A stretch of 64,000 nucleotides of DNA, from positions 420,533 to 484,532 of the forward strand of contig NZ_BMFG01000002.1 in assembly GCF_014638005.1 (NCBI RefSeq), in the 5' to 3' direction. A model generated the notes under the pieces. That model was not told the DNA's origin. It saw only the letters and a list, made by a program, of their open reading frames with translations, and did no database searches. Below are positions 17,122 to 26,428 of the stretch, piece by piece (position 1 is the stretch's first letter; each line of letters opens with the position of its first letter). Both the position numbers and the translations under genes were made by a program. This DNA is from Flavobacterium orientale (GTDB lineage: Bacteria > Bacteroidota > Bacteroidia > Flavobacteriales > Flavobacteriaceae).

Positions 17122-17261
17122 AGCTAATCCCGCTTTCCGCTGCAATTTTTTGCCGCATCTGGCTTTTTTTCTACGCTTCAAAAAGAGTATCCTTTGGTCG
17201 CTTTTTTAAAGCAAGAAAAAATACCCGTCTGCTGCAAAAAATTTCCGCTACAATCGGGGCT
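17122..17261 (+). repeat. Imperfect inverted-repeat element in the metH 5' UTR
   Basis: The left end (from AGCTAATCCCGCTTTCCGC) and the right end (up to TTCCGCTACAATCGGGGCT) are imperfect inverted copies about 30 bases long, bounding about 80 bases without a gene. I recall similar elements scattered in Flavobacterium genomes. It lies between the SAM-I aptamer and metH and may have displaced the original expression platform. Bases 17284-17330 add two GCGAACTTTGCG-like words. Confidence 0.65.
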
Positions 17262-17346
17262 ATGGCTTCAGTGCAACAAACAAATCATAGCGAACTTTGC
17301 GTAAACCCTTTGCGAACTTTGCGGTTAAAAAAGATTAATAAATAAA

Positions 17347-18336
17347 ATGTCAAAAATAGAAAAAGCCATTCAAGAAAGAATCCTCGTCCTCGACGGAGCG
17401 ATGGGAACAATGCTGCAACGAAACAATTTCTCCGAAGAAGACTTTCGCGGAGAACGTTTCAAAGATTTCCCACATCCATTAAAAGGCAACAACGACTTAC
17501 TCTCCATCACCCAACCCGAAGCCGTAAAGGCCGTTCACCGAGACTATTTTGAAGCCGGAGCAGATATCGTAGAAACCAACACTTTTTCCGGAACTACCAT
17601 CGGAATGGCCGATTATCATCTGGAAGATTTAGTGTACGAACTTAATTACCAATCCGCCAAAATCGCCCGTGAAGTAGCCGATGAATTCACCGATAAACCA
17701 CGATTTGTCGCTGGTTCCATCGGACCAACCAACCGAACCGCATCCATGAGCCCGGACGTAAACGACCCCGGATTTAGAGCCGTTACGTTTGACGATTTAC
17801 GCATCGCCTACAAACAACAAGTCGAAGCTCTGATAGACGGTGGTAGTGATGTTTTATTAGTTGAAACTATTTTCGACACACTCAACGCCAAAGCAGCCCT
17901 TTTCGCCATCGAAGAAGTGAAAGAAGAACGAAACCTCGATATTCCGGTGATGGTTTCCGGAACAATCACAGATGCTTCCGGGCGAACACTTTCCGGTCAA
18001 ACAGTAGAAGCTTTTCTAATTTCTATTTCGCATATTCCATTGTTAAGCATCGGATTTAATTGTGCGTTAGGAGCCGACCAATTAAAACCATACTTGAAAA
18101 GATTAGCTCATAACACCCAACTCAATATTTCTGCTCATCCCAATGCCGGACTACCAAACGCATTCGGGCAATATGACCAAACACCGGAAGAAATGCAAGC
18201 GTTAATCCGTGAATATTTGCAGGACAATTTAATCAATATCATTGGTGGTTGTTGTGGTACAACTCCGGAACACATCAAATTAATTGCTGAAGTGGCCAAA
18301 GAATTTAAACCCAGACAAATTTTAGAAAAGATATAA
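17347..18336 (+). CDS. metH: Methionine synthase, homocysteine-binding subunit (N-terminal MetH)
   Basis: This is the zinc-dependent homocysteine S-methyltransferase module of cobalamin-dependent methionine synthase, encoded as a separate 329-residue protein. It begins with the family motif [10 protein letters not shown] (about residues 15-24). The zinc ligands are C239 (GFNCALGA) and C302/C303 (GGCCGTT). Its stop overlaps the start of the second metH gene (TAATG), so the two halves are coupled. A split MetH is usual in Bacteroidota and is not a frameshift. Control is by the upstream SAM-I riboswitch. Confidence 0.94.
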   Translation: MSKIEKAIQERILVLDGAMGTMLQRNNFSEEDFRGERFKDFPHPLKGNNDLLSITQPEAVKAVHRDYFEAGADIVETNTFSGTTIGMADYHLEDLVYELNYQSAKIAREVADEFTDKPRFVAGSIGPTNRTASMSPDVNDPGFRAVTFDDLRIAYKQQVEALIDGGSDVLLVETIFDTLNAKAALFAIEEVKEERNLDIPVMVSGTITDASGRTLSGQTVEAFLISISHIPLLSIGFNCALGADQLKPYLKRLAHNTQLNISAHPNAGLPNAFGQYDQTPEEMQALIREYLQDNLINIIGGCCGTTPEHIKLIAEVAKEFKPRQILEKI

Positions 18337-21300
18337 TGCCTGAATCAGATTGTAAAAAATATTTAAAATTATCCGGTCTCGAACCGCTCATCATAACTCC
18401 TGAAACGAATTTCGTAAACGTCGGCGAACGAACAAACGTAACCGGTTCACGAAAATTCCTTCGTTTAATAAAAGAAGAAAAGTACGAAGAAGCTCTCGAT
18501 ATCGCTCGAAATCAAGTAGAAGGCGGAGCCCAAATCATCGACGTCAATATGGACGAAGGAATGCTGGATGGTGTTTATGCGATGACCAAATTCCTAAACT
18601 TAATCGCCGCCGAACCTGATATTGCTCGAGTTCCGGTGATGATTGACAGTTCCAAATGGGAAATCATCGAAGCGGGATTAAAAGTCATTCAAGGAAAAGG
18701 AGTCGTAAATTCCATTTCGTTAAAAGAAGGAGAAGAAACGTTCATCCATCACGCCAAATTAATCAAACGTTACGGTGCTGCCGTCATCGTGATGGCTTTT
18801 GATGAAAAAGGTCAAGCCGATAATTATGAAAGACGTATCGAAATCTGTAAAAGAAGTTATGATATTCTTGTCGAAAAAGTTGGTTTTCCAGCGGAAGATA
18901 TTATTTTCGACCCTAACATTTTCCCGGTTGCCACAGGAATGGACGAACATAAATTAAATGCTTTAGATTTTTTCAGAGCCACCAAATGGATTAGAGAAAA
19001 TCTACCACACGCTAATATTTCAGGCGGAGTGAGTAATGTTTCTTTTTCTTTCCGTGGAAACGACAAAGTACGTGAAGCGATGCATTCTGCTTTCCTATAT
19101 CACGCCATTCAAAACGGAATGACGATGGGAATTGTGAATCCCGAAATGCTCGAAATTTATGATGAAATTGATAAAAAACTATTAGAACACGTTGAAGACG
19201 TTTTATTGAACAGAAGAGAAGATGCCACTGAATTGCTCTTGGCTTTAGCCGAGAGTTATAAGGGAGATTTTAAAGTCAATGAAAAAGCGATTCAAGAATG
19301 GCGAAATGGTTCTGTTCAAGAAAGATTAACCCATTCATTAGTCAAAGGAATCGATGAATTCATCGAAATTGATGTAGAAGAAGCCAGACTAAATGCTACA
19401 AAAGCCATCGAAGTCATCGAAATTAATTTAATGGCAGGAATGAATGTAGTAGGCGATTTATTTGGAAGTGGAAAAATGTTTTTACCACAAGTTGTTAAGT
19501 CTGCCCGAGTGATGAAAAAAGCGGTGGCTTACTTGCTCCCTTTCATCGAAGAAGAGAAAGATTCAACTGCTTCGTCTTCAGCCGGAAAAGTCTTGATGGC
19601 AACCGTGAAAGGCGATGTGCATGATATCGGTAAAAATATTGTCGCGGTAGTTTTAGCTTGCAACAATTTTGAAATCATCGATTTAGGCGTAATGGTTCCG
19701 ACGGAAAGAATCATCGAAGCGGCCATCCGTGAAAAGGTAGATATCATTGGTTTAAGCGGATTAATCACACCATCGTTGGATGAAATGGTTTATTTGGCGA
19801 AAGAAATGGATAAGTTGAACATCAAAATTCCAATTATGATTGGCGGTGCAACGACATCTCGTGCTCATACTGCCGTGAAAATTGCACCTGAATATAAAGA
19901 AACCGTTGTGCATGTAAATGATGCTTCGCGAGCGGTTACTGTTGCTACAAGTTTATTGCAACCGGAAACAAAAACAGCCTACGCCAAAACAGTTCGAGAA
20001 GATTATGATCATCTTCGGGAAGGTTATTTAAATAGGAGTAGAGAAAAGAATTTTCTATCGATCGAAGAAGCCAGAAAAAATAAATTACAACTCAATTGGA
20101 AAAATTACCATCCAACAAAACCCAATTTTATTGGCACTAAAACGGTAGAAGTTGAATTATCCGAATTAGTTGATTTCATTGATTGGACACCGTTCTTCCA
20201 ATCGTGGGAATTATTTGGAAAATACCCAGCTATTTTAACCGATGAAGTCGTAGGGCAACAAGCCACTGATTTATTTGAAGATGCACAAAAAATGCTACAA
20301 AAAATCGTCTCTGAAAAATGGCTTACTGCCAAAGGAATTTTGGGAATTTTTCCGGCGAATCAAATCAATGATGATGATATCGAAATACAAGCCCCCCCCG
20401 CCCCCGAAGGGGGAGCTCTCAAAATGCCGGAAAAGCAAACGTGGGAAACTGCAAGTCCAATAATATATGATCAATTGAAATTGAAGGCAAAGGAAATGCG
20501 AAATATACCTACTGATGCTGAAAAAATGCTGTGGAATGTTTTGTCAAATAAAGGGCTTGATGATTTTAAGTTTCGAAGACAACATATTATTGGAGAATAT
20601 ATTGTAGATTTTGTTTGTTTAGAAAAAAAACTAATAATTGAAGTTGATGGTTCAATTCACAATTTACCGGAACAAATTGCACATGATAAATTAAGAACAG
20701 AGTGGCTGGAATCTAAAGGTTTTAAGGTGGTTAGATTTTTAAATCATGAAGTTTTAAGTGATTTATTCAATACAATAGAATCTATCCGCAAAGAATTATC
20801 CGCAACGAACGGAGCTCCCCCTTCGGGGGCGGGGGGGGCTCGTTTCTTGACTTTACGCCAACAATCTCAAAAAACCGCCGGAGCACCAAACATTGCACTA
20901 GCGGATTTCATCGCTCCAAAGGATTCAGGAATTCAAGATTACATCGGTTGTTTTTGTGTTACAACCGGATTTGGAGTGGATGAAAAAGCATCAGAATTTG
21001 AAAAACAATTGGATGATTATAATTCCATTTTAGTAAAAGCATTAGGTGATCGATTAGCAGAAGCTTTTGCAGAATATTTACACCTAAAAGTGCGAAAAGA
21101 AATTTGGGGTTATGCATCCGATGAAAAATTATCAAATGAGGATTTAATAAAAGAAAATTACACCGGAATTCGTCCTGCTCCCGGTTATCCTGCTTGTCCG
21201 GATCATTTGGAAAAACCACCCATTTGGAAATTATTAGATGTAGAGGAAAAAATAGGTGTAAAATTGACTGAAAGTATGGCCATGTGGCCAGCCGCATCGG

Positions 21301-21446
21301 TTTCGGGATACTATTTTGCCCATCCGGAAAGCAAATATTTCGGATTAGGAAAAATCAAAAAAGACCAAGTAGAAGATTACGCCAAACGAAGAAACATTAG
21401 TTTAGAAATGGCGATGAAATGGCTTTCGCCGAATATAGCAGAGTAA
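18336..21446 (+). CDS. metH: Methionine synthase, folate/cobalamin/activation subunit, with inserted DUF559 domain
   Basis: The rest of MetH: a pterin-binding barrel (about residues 15-290), a cobalamin cap and Rossmann domain with GDVHDIGKN at 426-434 (H429 is the axial cobalt ligand), and the AdoMet activation domain after about 560. The protein has 1036 residues, about 150 more than expected. Residues 686-835 are foreign. They interrupt the activation domain between DDDIEIQ and [12 protein letters not shown], encode a DUF559 endonuclease-like domain, and are bounded by perfect 27-bp inverted repeats. Without them the protein would be about 886 residues. The insertion keeps the frame and all downstream motifs remain (for example [12 protein letters not shown]), so the enzyme may still work. 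Confidence 0.93.
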   Translation: MPESDCKKYLKLSGLEPLIITPETNFVNVGERTNVTGSRKFLRLIKEEKYEEALDIARNQVEGGAQIIDVNMDEGMLDGVYAMTKFLNLIAAEPDIARVPVMIDSSKWEIIEAGLKVIQGKGVVNSISLKEGEETFIHHAKLIKRYGAAVIVMAFDEKGQADNYERRIEICKRSYDILVEKVGFPAEDIIFDPNIFPVATGMDEHKLNALDFFRATKWIRENLPHANISGGVSNVSFSFRGNDKVREAMHSAFLYHAIQNGMTMGIVNPEMLEIYDEIDKKLLEHVEDVLLNRREDATELLLALAESYKGDFKVNEKAIQEWRNGSVQERLTHSLVKGIDEFIEIDVEEARLNATKAIEVIEINLMAGMNVVGDLFGSGKMFLPQVVKSARVMKKAVAYLLPFIEEEKDSTASSSAGKVLMATVKGDVHDIGKNIVAVVLACNNFEIIDLGVMVPTERIIEAAIREKVDIIGLSGLITPSLDEMVYLAKEMDKLNIKIPIMIGGATTSRAHTAVKIAPEYKETVVHVNDASRAVTVATSLLQPETKTAYAKTVREDYDHLREGYLNRSREKNFLSIEEARKNKLQLNWKNYHPTKPNFIGTKTVEVELSELVDFIDWTPFFQSWELFGKYPAILTDEVVGQQATDLFEDAQKMLQKIVSEKWLTAKGILGIFPANQINDDDIEIQAPPAPEGGALKMPEKQTWETASPIIYDQLKLKAKEMRNIPTDAEKMLWNVLSNKGLDDFKFRRQHIIGEYIVDFVCLEKKLIIEVDGSIHNLPEQIAHDKLRTEWLESKGFKVVRFLNHEVLSDLFNTIESIRKELSATNGAPPSGAGGARFLTLRQQSQKTAGAPNIALADFIAPKDSGIQDYIGCFCVTTGFGVDEKASEFEKQLDDYNSILVKALGDRLAEAFAEYLHLKVRKEIWGYASDEKLSNEDLIKENYTGIRPAPGYPACPDHLEKPPIWKLLDVEEKIGVKLTESMAMWPAASVSGYYFAHPESKYFGLGKIKKDQVEDYAKRRNISLEMAMKWLSPNIAE
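20391..20417 (+). repeat. Left 27-bp terminal inverted repeat of the DUF559 element
   Basis: G, eight C, G, five C, GAA, five G, AGCT. It is a perfect inverted match to 20813-20839. Confidence 0.9.
20813..20839 (-). repeat. Right 27-bp terminal inverted repeat of the DUF559 element
   Basis: AGCT, five C, TTC, five G, C, eight G, C. It is the exact reverse complement of 20391-20417. Confidence 0.9.
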
Positions 21447-21450
21447 AAAC

Positions 21451-21508
21451 AGTTGTCTGTTGTCCGTTATCAGTTAACAGACAACCGACAACCGATAACA
21501 GATAACCG
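21451..21508. repeat. Mirrored GTTGTC/GACAAC dispersed repeat before metF
   Basis: GTTGTCTGTTGTCCGTTATC on the left is followed by ACAACCGACAACCGATAAC on the right, an imperfect inverted pair of word-like repeats filling the metH-metF gap. The right half shares ACAACCGACAACCGATAAC with an in-frame stretch of aroA (40466-40484). Confidence 0.75.
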
Positions 21509-21511
21509 AAA

Positions 21512-22468
21512 ATGAAAGTAACCCAACATATCGAAAACGCCAACGGAAAACCTTTATTCTCATTTGAGATTTTACCACCTTTAAAAGGTCAAAATATTCA
21601 ATCTATTTTTGATTCGATTGATCCATTGATGGAATTTAATCCACCATTTATTGATGTCACATATCATCGGGAAGAATATGAATTCAAGGAATTACCAAGC
21701 GGATTATTACAAAAGAAAATTGTGAAAAAACGTCCCGGAACGGTTGGAATTTGTGCCGGAATTCAAAATAAATATGATGTAGATGCCATTCCGCATATTT
21801 TGTGTGGCGGTTTTACCAAAGAAGATACCGAAAATTTATTAATCGATTTGGATTTTTTGGGAATAGATAATGTAGTGGCATTGCGTGGCGATGCACTGAA
21901 AAACGAAATTTATTTCAGACCCGAAAAAGAAGGAAATGAGTACGCTTCCGAATTAGTGACACAAATCCACAATTTGAATAAAGGAATTTATTTGGATGAA
22001 GATTTACAAAATTCATCATGCACTAATTTCTGTATTGGCGTTGCCGGTTATCCTGAAAAACACATGGAAGCTCCTAGTGTTGACAGCGATATTCATTTCT
22101 TAAAACAAAAAATAAAAAACGGAGCCGATTACATTATTACCCAAATGTTTTTTGACAACAAACGTTTTTTTGATTTTGTTGCAAAATGCAGAGCAGCAGG
22201 AATTACTGTGCCAATTATACCCGGATTGAAACCCATTGCGACCAAAAAGCAGTTAAATTTGATTCCGCATCGATTCAAAGTTGATTTGCCGGACGAATTG
22301 ATTATGGCCGTTGTAAAAGCAAAAGACAACGAAGCCGTAAAAGAAATCGGAGTCGAATGGTGTGTTGAACAATCAAAAGGATTGGTTGCAGCAGGTTTTC
22401 CGGTTTTGCATTATTATTCGATGGGGAAAGCCGAGAATATTAAAGCAATTGCTAAAGAAGTATTTTAA
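21512..22468 (+). CDS. metF: Methylenetetrahydrofolate reductase
   Basis: A cytosolic flavoprotein that reduces 5,10-methylene-THF to 5-methyl-THF, the methyl donor for MetH. The 318-residue TIM barrel has the conserved N-terminal SFEILPP (about residues 17-23), DVTYH (about 49-53), VALRGD (about 127-132) and ITQMFFDN (about 209-216). It is last in the metH operon, so the SAM-I riboswitch probably controls it too. The intergenic gap is filled by the dispersed repeat, and no separate promoter is visible. Confidence 0.96.
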   Translation: MKVTQHIENANGKPLFSFEILPPLKGQNIQSIFDSIDPLMEFNPPFIDVTYHREEYEFKELPSGLLQKKIVKKRPGTVGICAGIQNKYDVDAIPHILCGGFTKEDTENLLIDLDFLGIDNVVALRGDALKNEIYFRPEKEGNEYASELVTQIHNLNKGIYLDEDLQNSSCTNFCIGVAGYPEKHMEAPSVDSDIHFLKQKIKNGADYIITQMFFDNKRFFDFVAKCRAAGITVPIIPGLKPIATKKQLNLIPHRFKVDLPDELIMAVVKAKDNEAVKEIGVEWCVEQSKGLVAAGFPVLHYYSMGKAENIKAIAKEVF

Positions 22469-22496
22469 ACCAAATGATAGAGAATTTCCTTTAAAA

Positions 22497-22527
22497 TTTG
22501 ACTCCTAAACATATTCGATTATATTTG
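22497..22527 (+). promoter_or_regulatory. Promoter of the PagL-like gene
   Basis: TTTG (22497-22500), exactly 19 bases, TATATTTG (22520-22527): a perfect match to the Bacteroidota consensus, 19 bases before the ATG. Confidence 0.8.
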
Positions 22528-22546
22528 CGATTCTTAAAAAATAGGA

Positions 22547-23635
22547 ATGAGTAAACATGTTTTTTGGTTTTTATTATTTTGCTCATTGACTTTTGGCCAA
22601 GAAAAAACCACCAATGGTTATTTCGATTTGAATTATATTCATGGTAACATTCTCAATCATGTACCGGATATAAATCATTTGATTACGGGTCATCCGCAAG
22701 GATTAATTCTAAGCTATAATTTTAAAACTACCGGAATTAAAGAATGGCATTCCATTTATAATTATCCCGATTATGGTGTTTCATTCTTGTTTCAAGACTT
22801 TGAAAATCAATATTTAGGAAAAAATTTCGCCATTAATGCACATTATAATTTTTACTTTTTAAATCGAAATTTGATGTTTCGGATTTCTCAAGGAATTGCC
22901 ATGACAACAAATCCTTATGACAAGGAATTGAATTTTAAGAACAATGCTTTTGGTTCTCGATTTATGAGTAGTAATTATTTTTTACTGCATTATCAAAAAC
23001 CTTATTTTGTTGGTCCTATTGGGTTTAATGCCGGTTTGTTTTTTACACATTTTTCAAACGGTAGGATAAAATCTCCAAACAGAGGATTAAATACGTATGG
23101 CATAAATTTAGGATTGAATTATAATTTAGGCGAACCTTTTAAATATCCAAAAGTGGATTCCATTGCCAAGTTTAAAGAACCTATTCGTTTTAATTTTACC
23201 TTTAGAACTGGCGTAAATGAAAGTAGCGTGGTAGGAAGTGGCCAAAAACCATTTTATCATTTTAGTACTCATGTAGACAAACGAATTGGAAGAAAAAGTG
23301 CCTTGCAACTTGGTACAGAATTATTTTTAACACAAAGTTTAAAAGAATATATTGCTTACAGAGCAATTGCGTTTCCTGAGTTGGAGCCGATTGACCCAGA
23401 TACAGATTATAAGCGAGTTAGTGTTTTTGCCGGACATGAATTGTTTATTAATAAATTATCCATTGAAACCCAGTTGGGAATTTATGTTTACAAACAATTT
23501 AGAGAAGAAATGGACATTTATCAACGATTGGGATTGAAATATTATATAACACCAAAACTATTTACCGGTGTGGCATTGAAATCGCATGGAGCAAAAGCGG
23601 AAGCCATTGAATGGGGAATAGGGGTAAGATTGTAA
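22547..23635 (+). CDS. Acyloxyacyl hydrolase (PagL-like lipid A deacylase family)
   Basis: A predicted outer-membrane beta-barrel of 362 residues with a signal peptide (cleavage near TFGQ-EK). The THFSNGR motif gives H168 and S170, matching the His and Ser of the PagL catalytic triad. The C-terminus ends in an aromatic strand (AIEWGIGVRL). PagL-type enzymes remove an acyl chain from lipid A, so a role in outer-membrane remodelling is inferred. It is longer than Pseudomonas PagL, as usual in this phylum. The next gene starts 2 bases after its stop. Confidence 0.85.
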   Translation: MSKHVFWFLLFCSLTFGQEKTTNGYFDLNYIHGNILNHVPDINHLITGHPQGLILSYNFKTTGIKEWHSIYNYPDYGVSFLFQDFENQYLGKNFAINAHYNFYFLNRNLMFRISQGIAMTTNPYDKELNFKNNAFGSRFMSSNYFLLHYQKPYFVGPIGFNAGLFFTHFSNGRIKSPNRGLNTYGINLGLNYNLGEPFKYPKVDSIAKFKEPIRFNFTFRTGVNESSVVGSGQKPFYHFSTHVDKRIGRKSALQLGTELFLTQSLKEYIAYRAIAFPELEPIDPDTDYKRVSVFAGHELFINKLSIETQLGIYVYKQFREEMDIYQRLGLKYYITPKLFTGVALKSHGAKAEAIEWGIGVRL

Positions 23636-23637
23636 TT

Positions 23638-24375
23638 ATGAAAAAAGGCATTTTTTTATTGGTCGTACTTTTTATTCAGACAAGTTGTTCGTTGTCTGAA
23701 GACTGTTTTAAAAAATCGGGAAATTTTGTTTCTAAGGTTTTTGAAACAGAAGAATTTTCTAATCTATATATTGGAAATGGAATTGCTGTTAATATTAAAG
23801 AAGGAAACGAACAAGAAGTTGTAGTGGTTGCCGGCGAAAATTTAATTGATAATATTAAAGTTTATGTTCAAGACGGTGTGCTTTTTCTTGAAGATAAAAA
23901 CGATTGTAATTTAAATAGAGATTACGGAAAAACCACCGTTACAATTACTACACCAACACTTATCAATATAAATTCTAAAACAGAACAACCCATTCGTTCA
24001 ATAGGTATATTAACCTTTCCAACACTACGATTGATTTCAATGGACGACGGTTCAACTGCAGGAACAGGAGATTTTTACTTTGATGTAGCCGTTTCTCAAT
24101 TGGTAGTAGAGAGTAATAATGCCTCTGCATTTTACATCAATGGTACATGTTCAGAATTGAGTCTGAATTTTTATGCCGGAAACGGTAAATTCAAAGGACA
24201 ACAATTGGTAGCACAAACAATAAAACTTTTTCACCGCGGAAGTAACGATGTGGAACTTTTTCCAATTCAATCCATCGAAGGGAATTTATATGGAACCGGA
24301 GATGCAATTTTAAAAAACAATCCTCCAAGTATAAATGTGCAACAACATTATACGGGAAGATTGATTTTGAATTGA
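23638..24375 (+). CDS. Head-GIN domain lipoprotein
   Basis: The start at 23638 is preferred over an in-frame ATG at 23611 inside the previous gene, because it gives a lipoprotein signal MKKGIFLLVVLFIQTSC with a lipidation Cys. The rest is the repetitive beta-helix of the putative auto-transporter adhesin head GIN domain family (DUF2807): FSNLYIGNGIAVNIKEG, VYVQDGVLFLEDK and so on, 245 residues in all. Its function is unknown and surface attachment is likely. It forms an operon with the PagL-like gene and ends one base before convergent gldA. Confidence 0.85.
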   Translation: MKKGIFLLVVLFIQTSCSLSEDCFKKSGNFVSKVFETEEFSNLYIGNGIAVNIKEGNEQEVVVVAGENLIDNIKVYVQDGVLFLEDKNDCNLNRDYGKTTVTITTPTLININSKTEQPIRSIGILTFPTLRLISMDDGSTAGTGDFYFDVAVSQLVVESNNASAFYINGTCSELSLNFYAGNGKFKGQQLVAQTIKLFHRGSNDVELFPIQSIEGNLYGTGDAILKNNPPSINVQQHYTGRLILN

Positions 24376-24376
24376 T

Positions 24377-25276
24377 TTATTTTTTAGTTTTTTCTCTGAA
24401 AATAGTTTCCAAATTTTTACTTTTCAATTGAATTTGAAGCGTTTTTAATCCTTTTTCAGTTGCAAAATCAAACAATTTTGACCGCATATCTTCGGAGGTT
24501 AAAAAAGTAAATTCCCAAGTAGTGTCGTGGGTATTTATTGCCGATTTTAAATTGAGTAAATCTTTTAAATCATCGTTTGAAATGTTTTTGTCAAACTCCA
24601 CCTCAATCAGTTGTTCTTGTTCTTCAGTTATAAGTTTATCCAATTTTTTATCGGTGACAATTTTTCCTTGATTGATAATTATAACCCGATCACAAATGGC
24701 TTCAACTTCCTGCATAATATGTGTCGAAAGAAAAACCGTTTTATTGGCTCCAATATTTTTTATTAAATCTCTGATTTCAACCAATTGATTAGGGTCCAAT
24801 CCGGTTGTGGGTTCATCCAAAATCAAAACTTCAGGATTGTGAAGTAATGCGGTGGCTAAACCAACACGTTGTCGATAACCTTTTGAAAGCTGACCAATTT
24901 TTTTATGACTTTCAGGAGTTAAACCTGTTAATTCAATCACTTCTTGAATTCGTGATTTGGGAACATTATACACATTTGCATTGAAAGTCAAATATTCGCG
25001 AACATATAATTCTAAATATAACGGGTTGTGTTCGGGAAGATATCCCACATTTTTTTGAACGTCTTTTTTTGAATTTTCAACATCAAATCCGGCTACAGAA
25101 GCTGCTCCTTCATCAGAAGCAATATAGGTAGTCAAAATCTTCATTAAAGTAGATTTTCCGGCACCATTTGGTCCCAAAAAACCAACAATCTCGCCTTGTT
25201 TTACAGAAAAAGAAATGGCATCAAGTGCTTTTTGTGTTCCGTAGGATTTGCTAATATTTTGAACTTCAATTGACAT
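24377..25276 (-). CDS. gldA: Gliding motility ABC transporter ATP-binding protein GldA
   Basis: A cytosolic ATPase with Walker A GPNGAGKST (residues 35-43), the ABC signature LSKGYRQRVGLA (about 133-144) and Walker B VLILDEPTTG (about 155-164). Length 299 and overall sequence match GldA, the partner of GldF/GldG in Flavobacterium gliding. The membrane partners are not in this window, as is common. A TACTTTTG element on the minus strand (25301-25294) gives a plausible promoter 18 bases before the start. Confidence 0.9.
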   Translation of the reverse strand: MSIEVQNISKSYGTQKALDAISFSVKQGEIVGFLGPNGAGKSTLMKILTTYIASDEGAASVAGFDVENSKKDVQKNVGYLPEHNPLYLELYVREYLTFNANVYNVPKSRIQEVIELTGLTPESHKKIGQLSKGYRQRVGLATALLHNPEVLILDEPTTGLDPNQLVEIRDLIKNIGANKTVFLSTHIMQEVEAICDRVIIINQGKIVTDKKLDKLITEEQEQLIEVEFDKNISNDDLKDLLNLKSAINTHDTTWEFTFLTSEDMRSKLFDFATEKGLKTLQIQLKSKNLETIFREKTKK

Positions 25277-25338
25277 GGTCTATAAATTTATCACAAAAGT
25301 AAAGTTTTTTATTTAACTCACTTTTTTTAATAAAAGTA

Positions 25339-25367
25339 TTTTGCTTTCAAATTAATTCCTATATTAG
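25339..25367 (+). promoter_or_regulatory. Probable promoter of the pheA leader
   Basis: TTTTG (25339-25343), 16 bases, TATATTAG (25360-25367). The -7 element deviates by one base from TAnnTTTG. It places the transcript start near 25374, just before the leader peptide. Confidence 0.45.
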
Positions 25368-25387
25368 CAAAACTTAAATCAGTAATA

Positions 25388-25477
25388 ATGATTTCGCACA
25401 ACACAGTATATTATACAAATTTCTTTTATTTTTTCTTTTGGAAAAGGTCGGGATATGTATTGTGTAGTGTAAGGTAA
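25388..25477 (+). CDS. Phe/Tyr-rich leader peptide of the pheA attenuator
   Basis: A 29-codon reading frame containing VYYTNFFYFFFW. It has five Phe and four Tyr codons, nearly all between 25409 and 25438. GTCGGGAT at 25447-25454, just after this cluster, is an exact copy of the 3' arm of the following terminator, so it can form an antiterminator. The next genes make phenylalanine and the common aromatic precursor, so sensing of charged Phe-tRNA (and perhaps Tyr-tRNA) is a natural inference. Confidence 0.85.
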   Translation: MISHNTVYYTNFFYFFFWKRSGYVLCSVR

Positions 25478-25532
25478 ATTTTTAATTCATCAAACAATAT
25501 AAATCCCGATTCCAAAAGAGTCGGGATTTTTT
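25447..25532 (+). terminator. pheA attenuator: antiterminator segment and intrinsic terminator
   Basis: The terminator stem is 25501-25512 with 25518-25529 (AAATCCCGA and its complement, one G-U pair near the loop), then T6. The alternative pairing is GTCGGGAT (25447-25454) with ATCCCGAT (25503-25510). The leader stop codon is about 20 bases past the antiterminator segment, so masking by a terminating ribosome would be marginal. Confidence 0.82.
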
Positions 25533-25543
25533 GCATATAAACT

Positions 25544-26380
25544 ATGGAAACAAAAGTGGCAATTCAGGGAATTAAAGGGTCTTTTCATCATCAAGTGGCA
25601 CAGGCTTATTTTGACGATTCATGTAAAATTGAAGAATGTAATTCCTTTGATTCGGTTGTAAAAGCGATGCTTGAGAACAAAGCTCAAAAGGGAATTATGG
25701 CACTCGAAAATTCTATTGCAGGTTCAATAATTCCAAATTATGCCTTGATTGATAGAAATAATTTGCACATAATTGGTGAATATTATTTAGATATTCAATT
25801 GGATTTGATGGTGTTAAACGGACAGTCAATTGAAGAGTTAACTGAGATTCATTCGCATCCTATTGCTTTATTGCAATGCGGAGAATTTTTAAAAAATTAT
25901 CCCCATATTAAATTAGTGGAAAGTAGTGATACGGCGGCGGCGGCAAAAAATATAAAACAAAATAATTTGAAAGGAATTGGTGCTTTGGCGAGTCCGGTTG
26001 CGGCGGAATTGTATAACTTGAATACTTTGTTCTCCTCCATTCATACCATAAAAAGCAATAAAACCCGATTTGTAGTTTTGAAAACACAAAACAAAGAATT
26101 GCCGCATGAAGAAATTAATAAAGCTTCCATAAAGTTTGAACTCGATGATACGCAAGGAAGTTTAGCCACTGTTTTAAATGTGATGAATAATTGTAAATTG
26201 AATTTAACAAAAATTCAATCCATGCCAATTATTGAAACACCTTTTCAGTATTCATTTTTTGTGGATGTAGTTTTTGAAAAATACAAGCACTATGAAAAAG
26301 CAAAAAAATTATTAGAAATTATGACCACACATTTCAAGGTTTTAGGCGAATATAAAAGTGGGAAGGAATTCAATAACTAA
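25544..26380 (+). CDS. pheA: Prephenate dehydratase
   Basis: It converts prephenate to phenylpyruvate, the committed step to phenylalanine. The 278-residue protein has the catalytic domain (VAIQGIKGSFHHQVA at about residues 5-19, ALENSIAGSI about 55-64, SNKTRFVVL about 170-178) and a C-terminal ACT domain (about 190-270) for phenylalanine feedback. It lacks a chorismate mutase domain; that activity is on the next gene. The ATG is 12 bases after the attenuator T run. Confidence 0.94.
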   Translation: METKVAIQGIKGSFHHQVAQAYFDDSCKIEECNSFDSVVKAMLENKAQKGIMALENSIAGSIIPNYALIDRNNLHIIGEYYLDIQLDLMVLNGQSIEELTEIHSHPIALLQCGEFLKNYPHIKLVESSDTAAAAKNIKQNNLKGIGALASPVAAELYNLNTLFSSIHTIKSNKTRFVVLKTQNKELPHEEINKASIKFELDDTQGSLATVLNVMNNCKLNLTKIQSMPIIETPFQYSFFVDVVFEKYKHYEKAKKLLEIMTTHFKVLGEYKSGKEFNN

Positions 26381-26428
26381 TAACCAAAAATCAAAAAAAC
26401 ACTATATTTTTACAGTAGAAATTAAGCT

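Larger units (their letters stand above)
20391..20839 (+). mobile_element. In-frame DUF559 nuclease element inside metH
   Basis: A 449-bp unit with perfect 27-bp terminal inverted repeats (20391-20417 and 20813-20839). Each is almost pure G/C, and each contains a CCCCC-GAA-GGGGG hairpin, in striking contrast to the AT-rich host. It reads through in the metH frame and carries an internal ATG at 20424 ([12 protein letters not shown]) that could give a separate protein of about 130 residues. The coded domain has [18 protein letters not shown] and [10 protein letters not shown], the DUF559/Vsr-like nuclease core. I found no intein splicing motifs, so the domain probably stays in the host protein. 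Confidence 0.85.

Noticed and set aside
20391..20839. The MetH insert as an intein
   Set aside because: No Cys/Ser at the N-terminal junction, no His-Asn plus Cys/Ser/Thr at the C-terminal junction, and no splicing blocks are visible. The boundaries are defined instead by inverted repeats.
17347..21446. metH split into two genes as a possible frameshift or broken gene
   Set aside because: The stop/start overlap TAATG is at a natural domain boundary, and a split MetH is usual in Bacteroidota.
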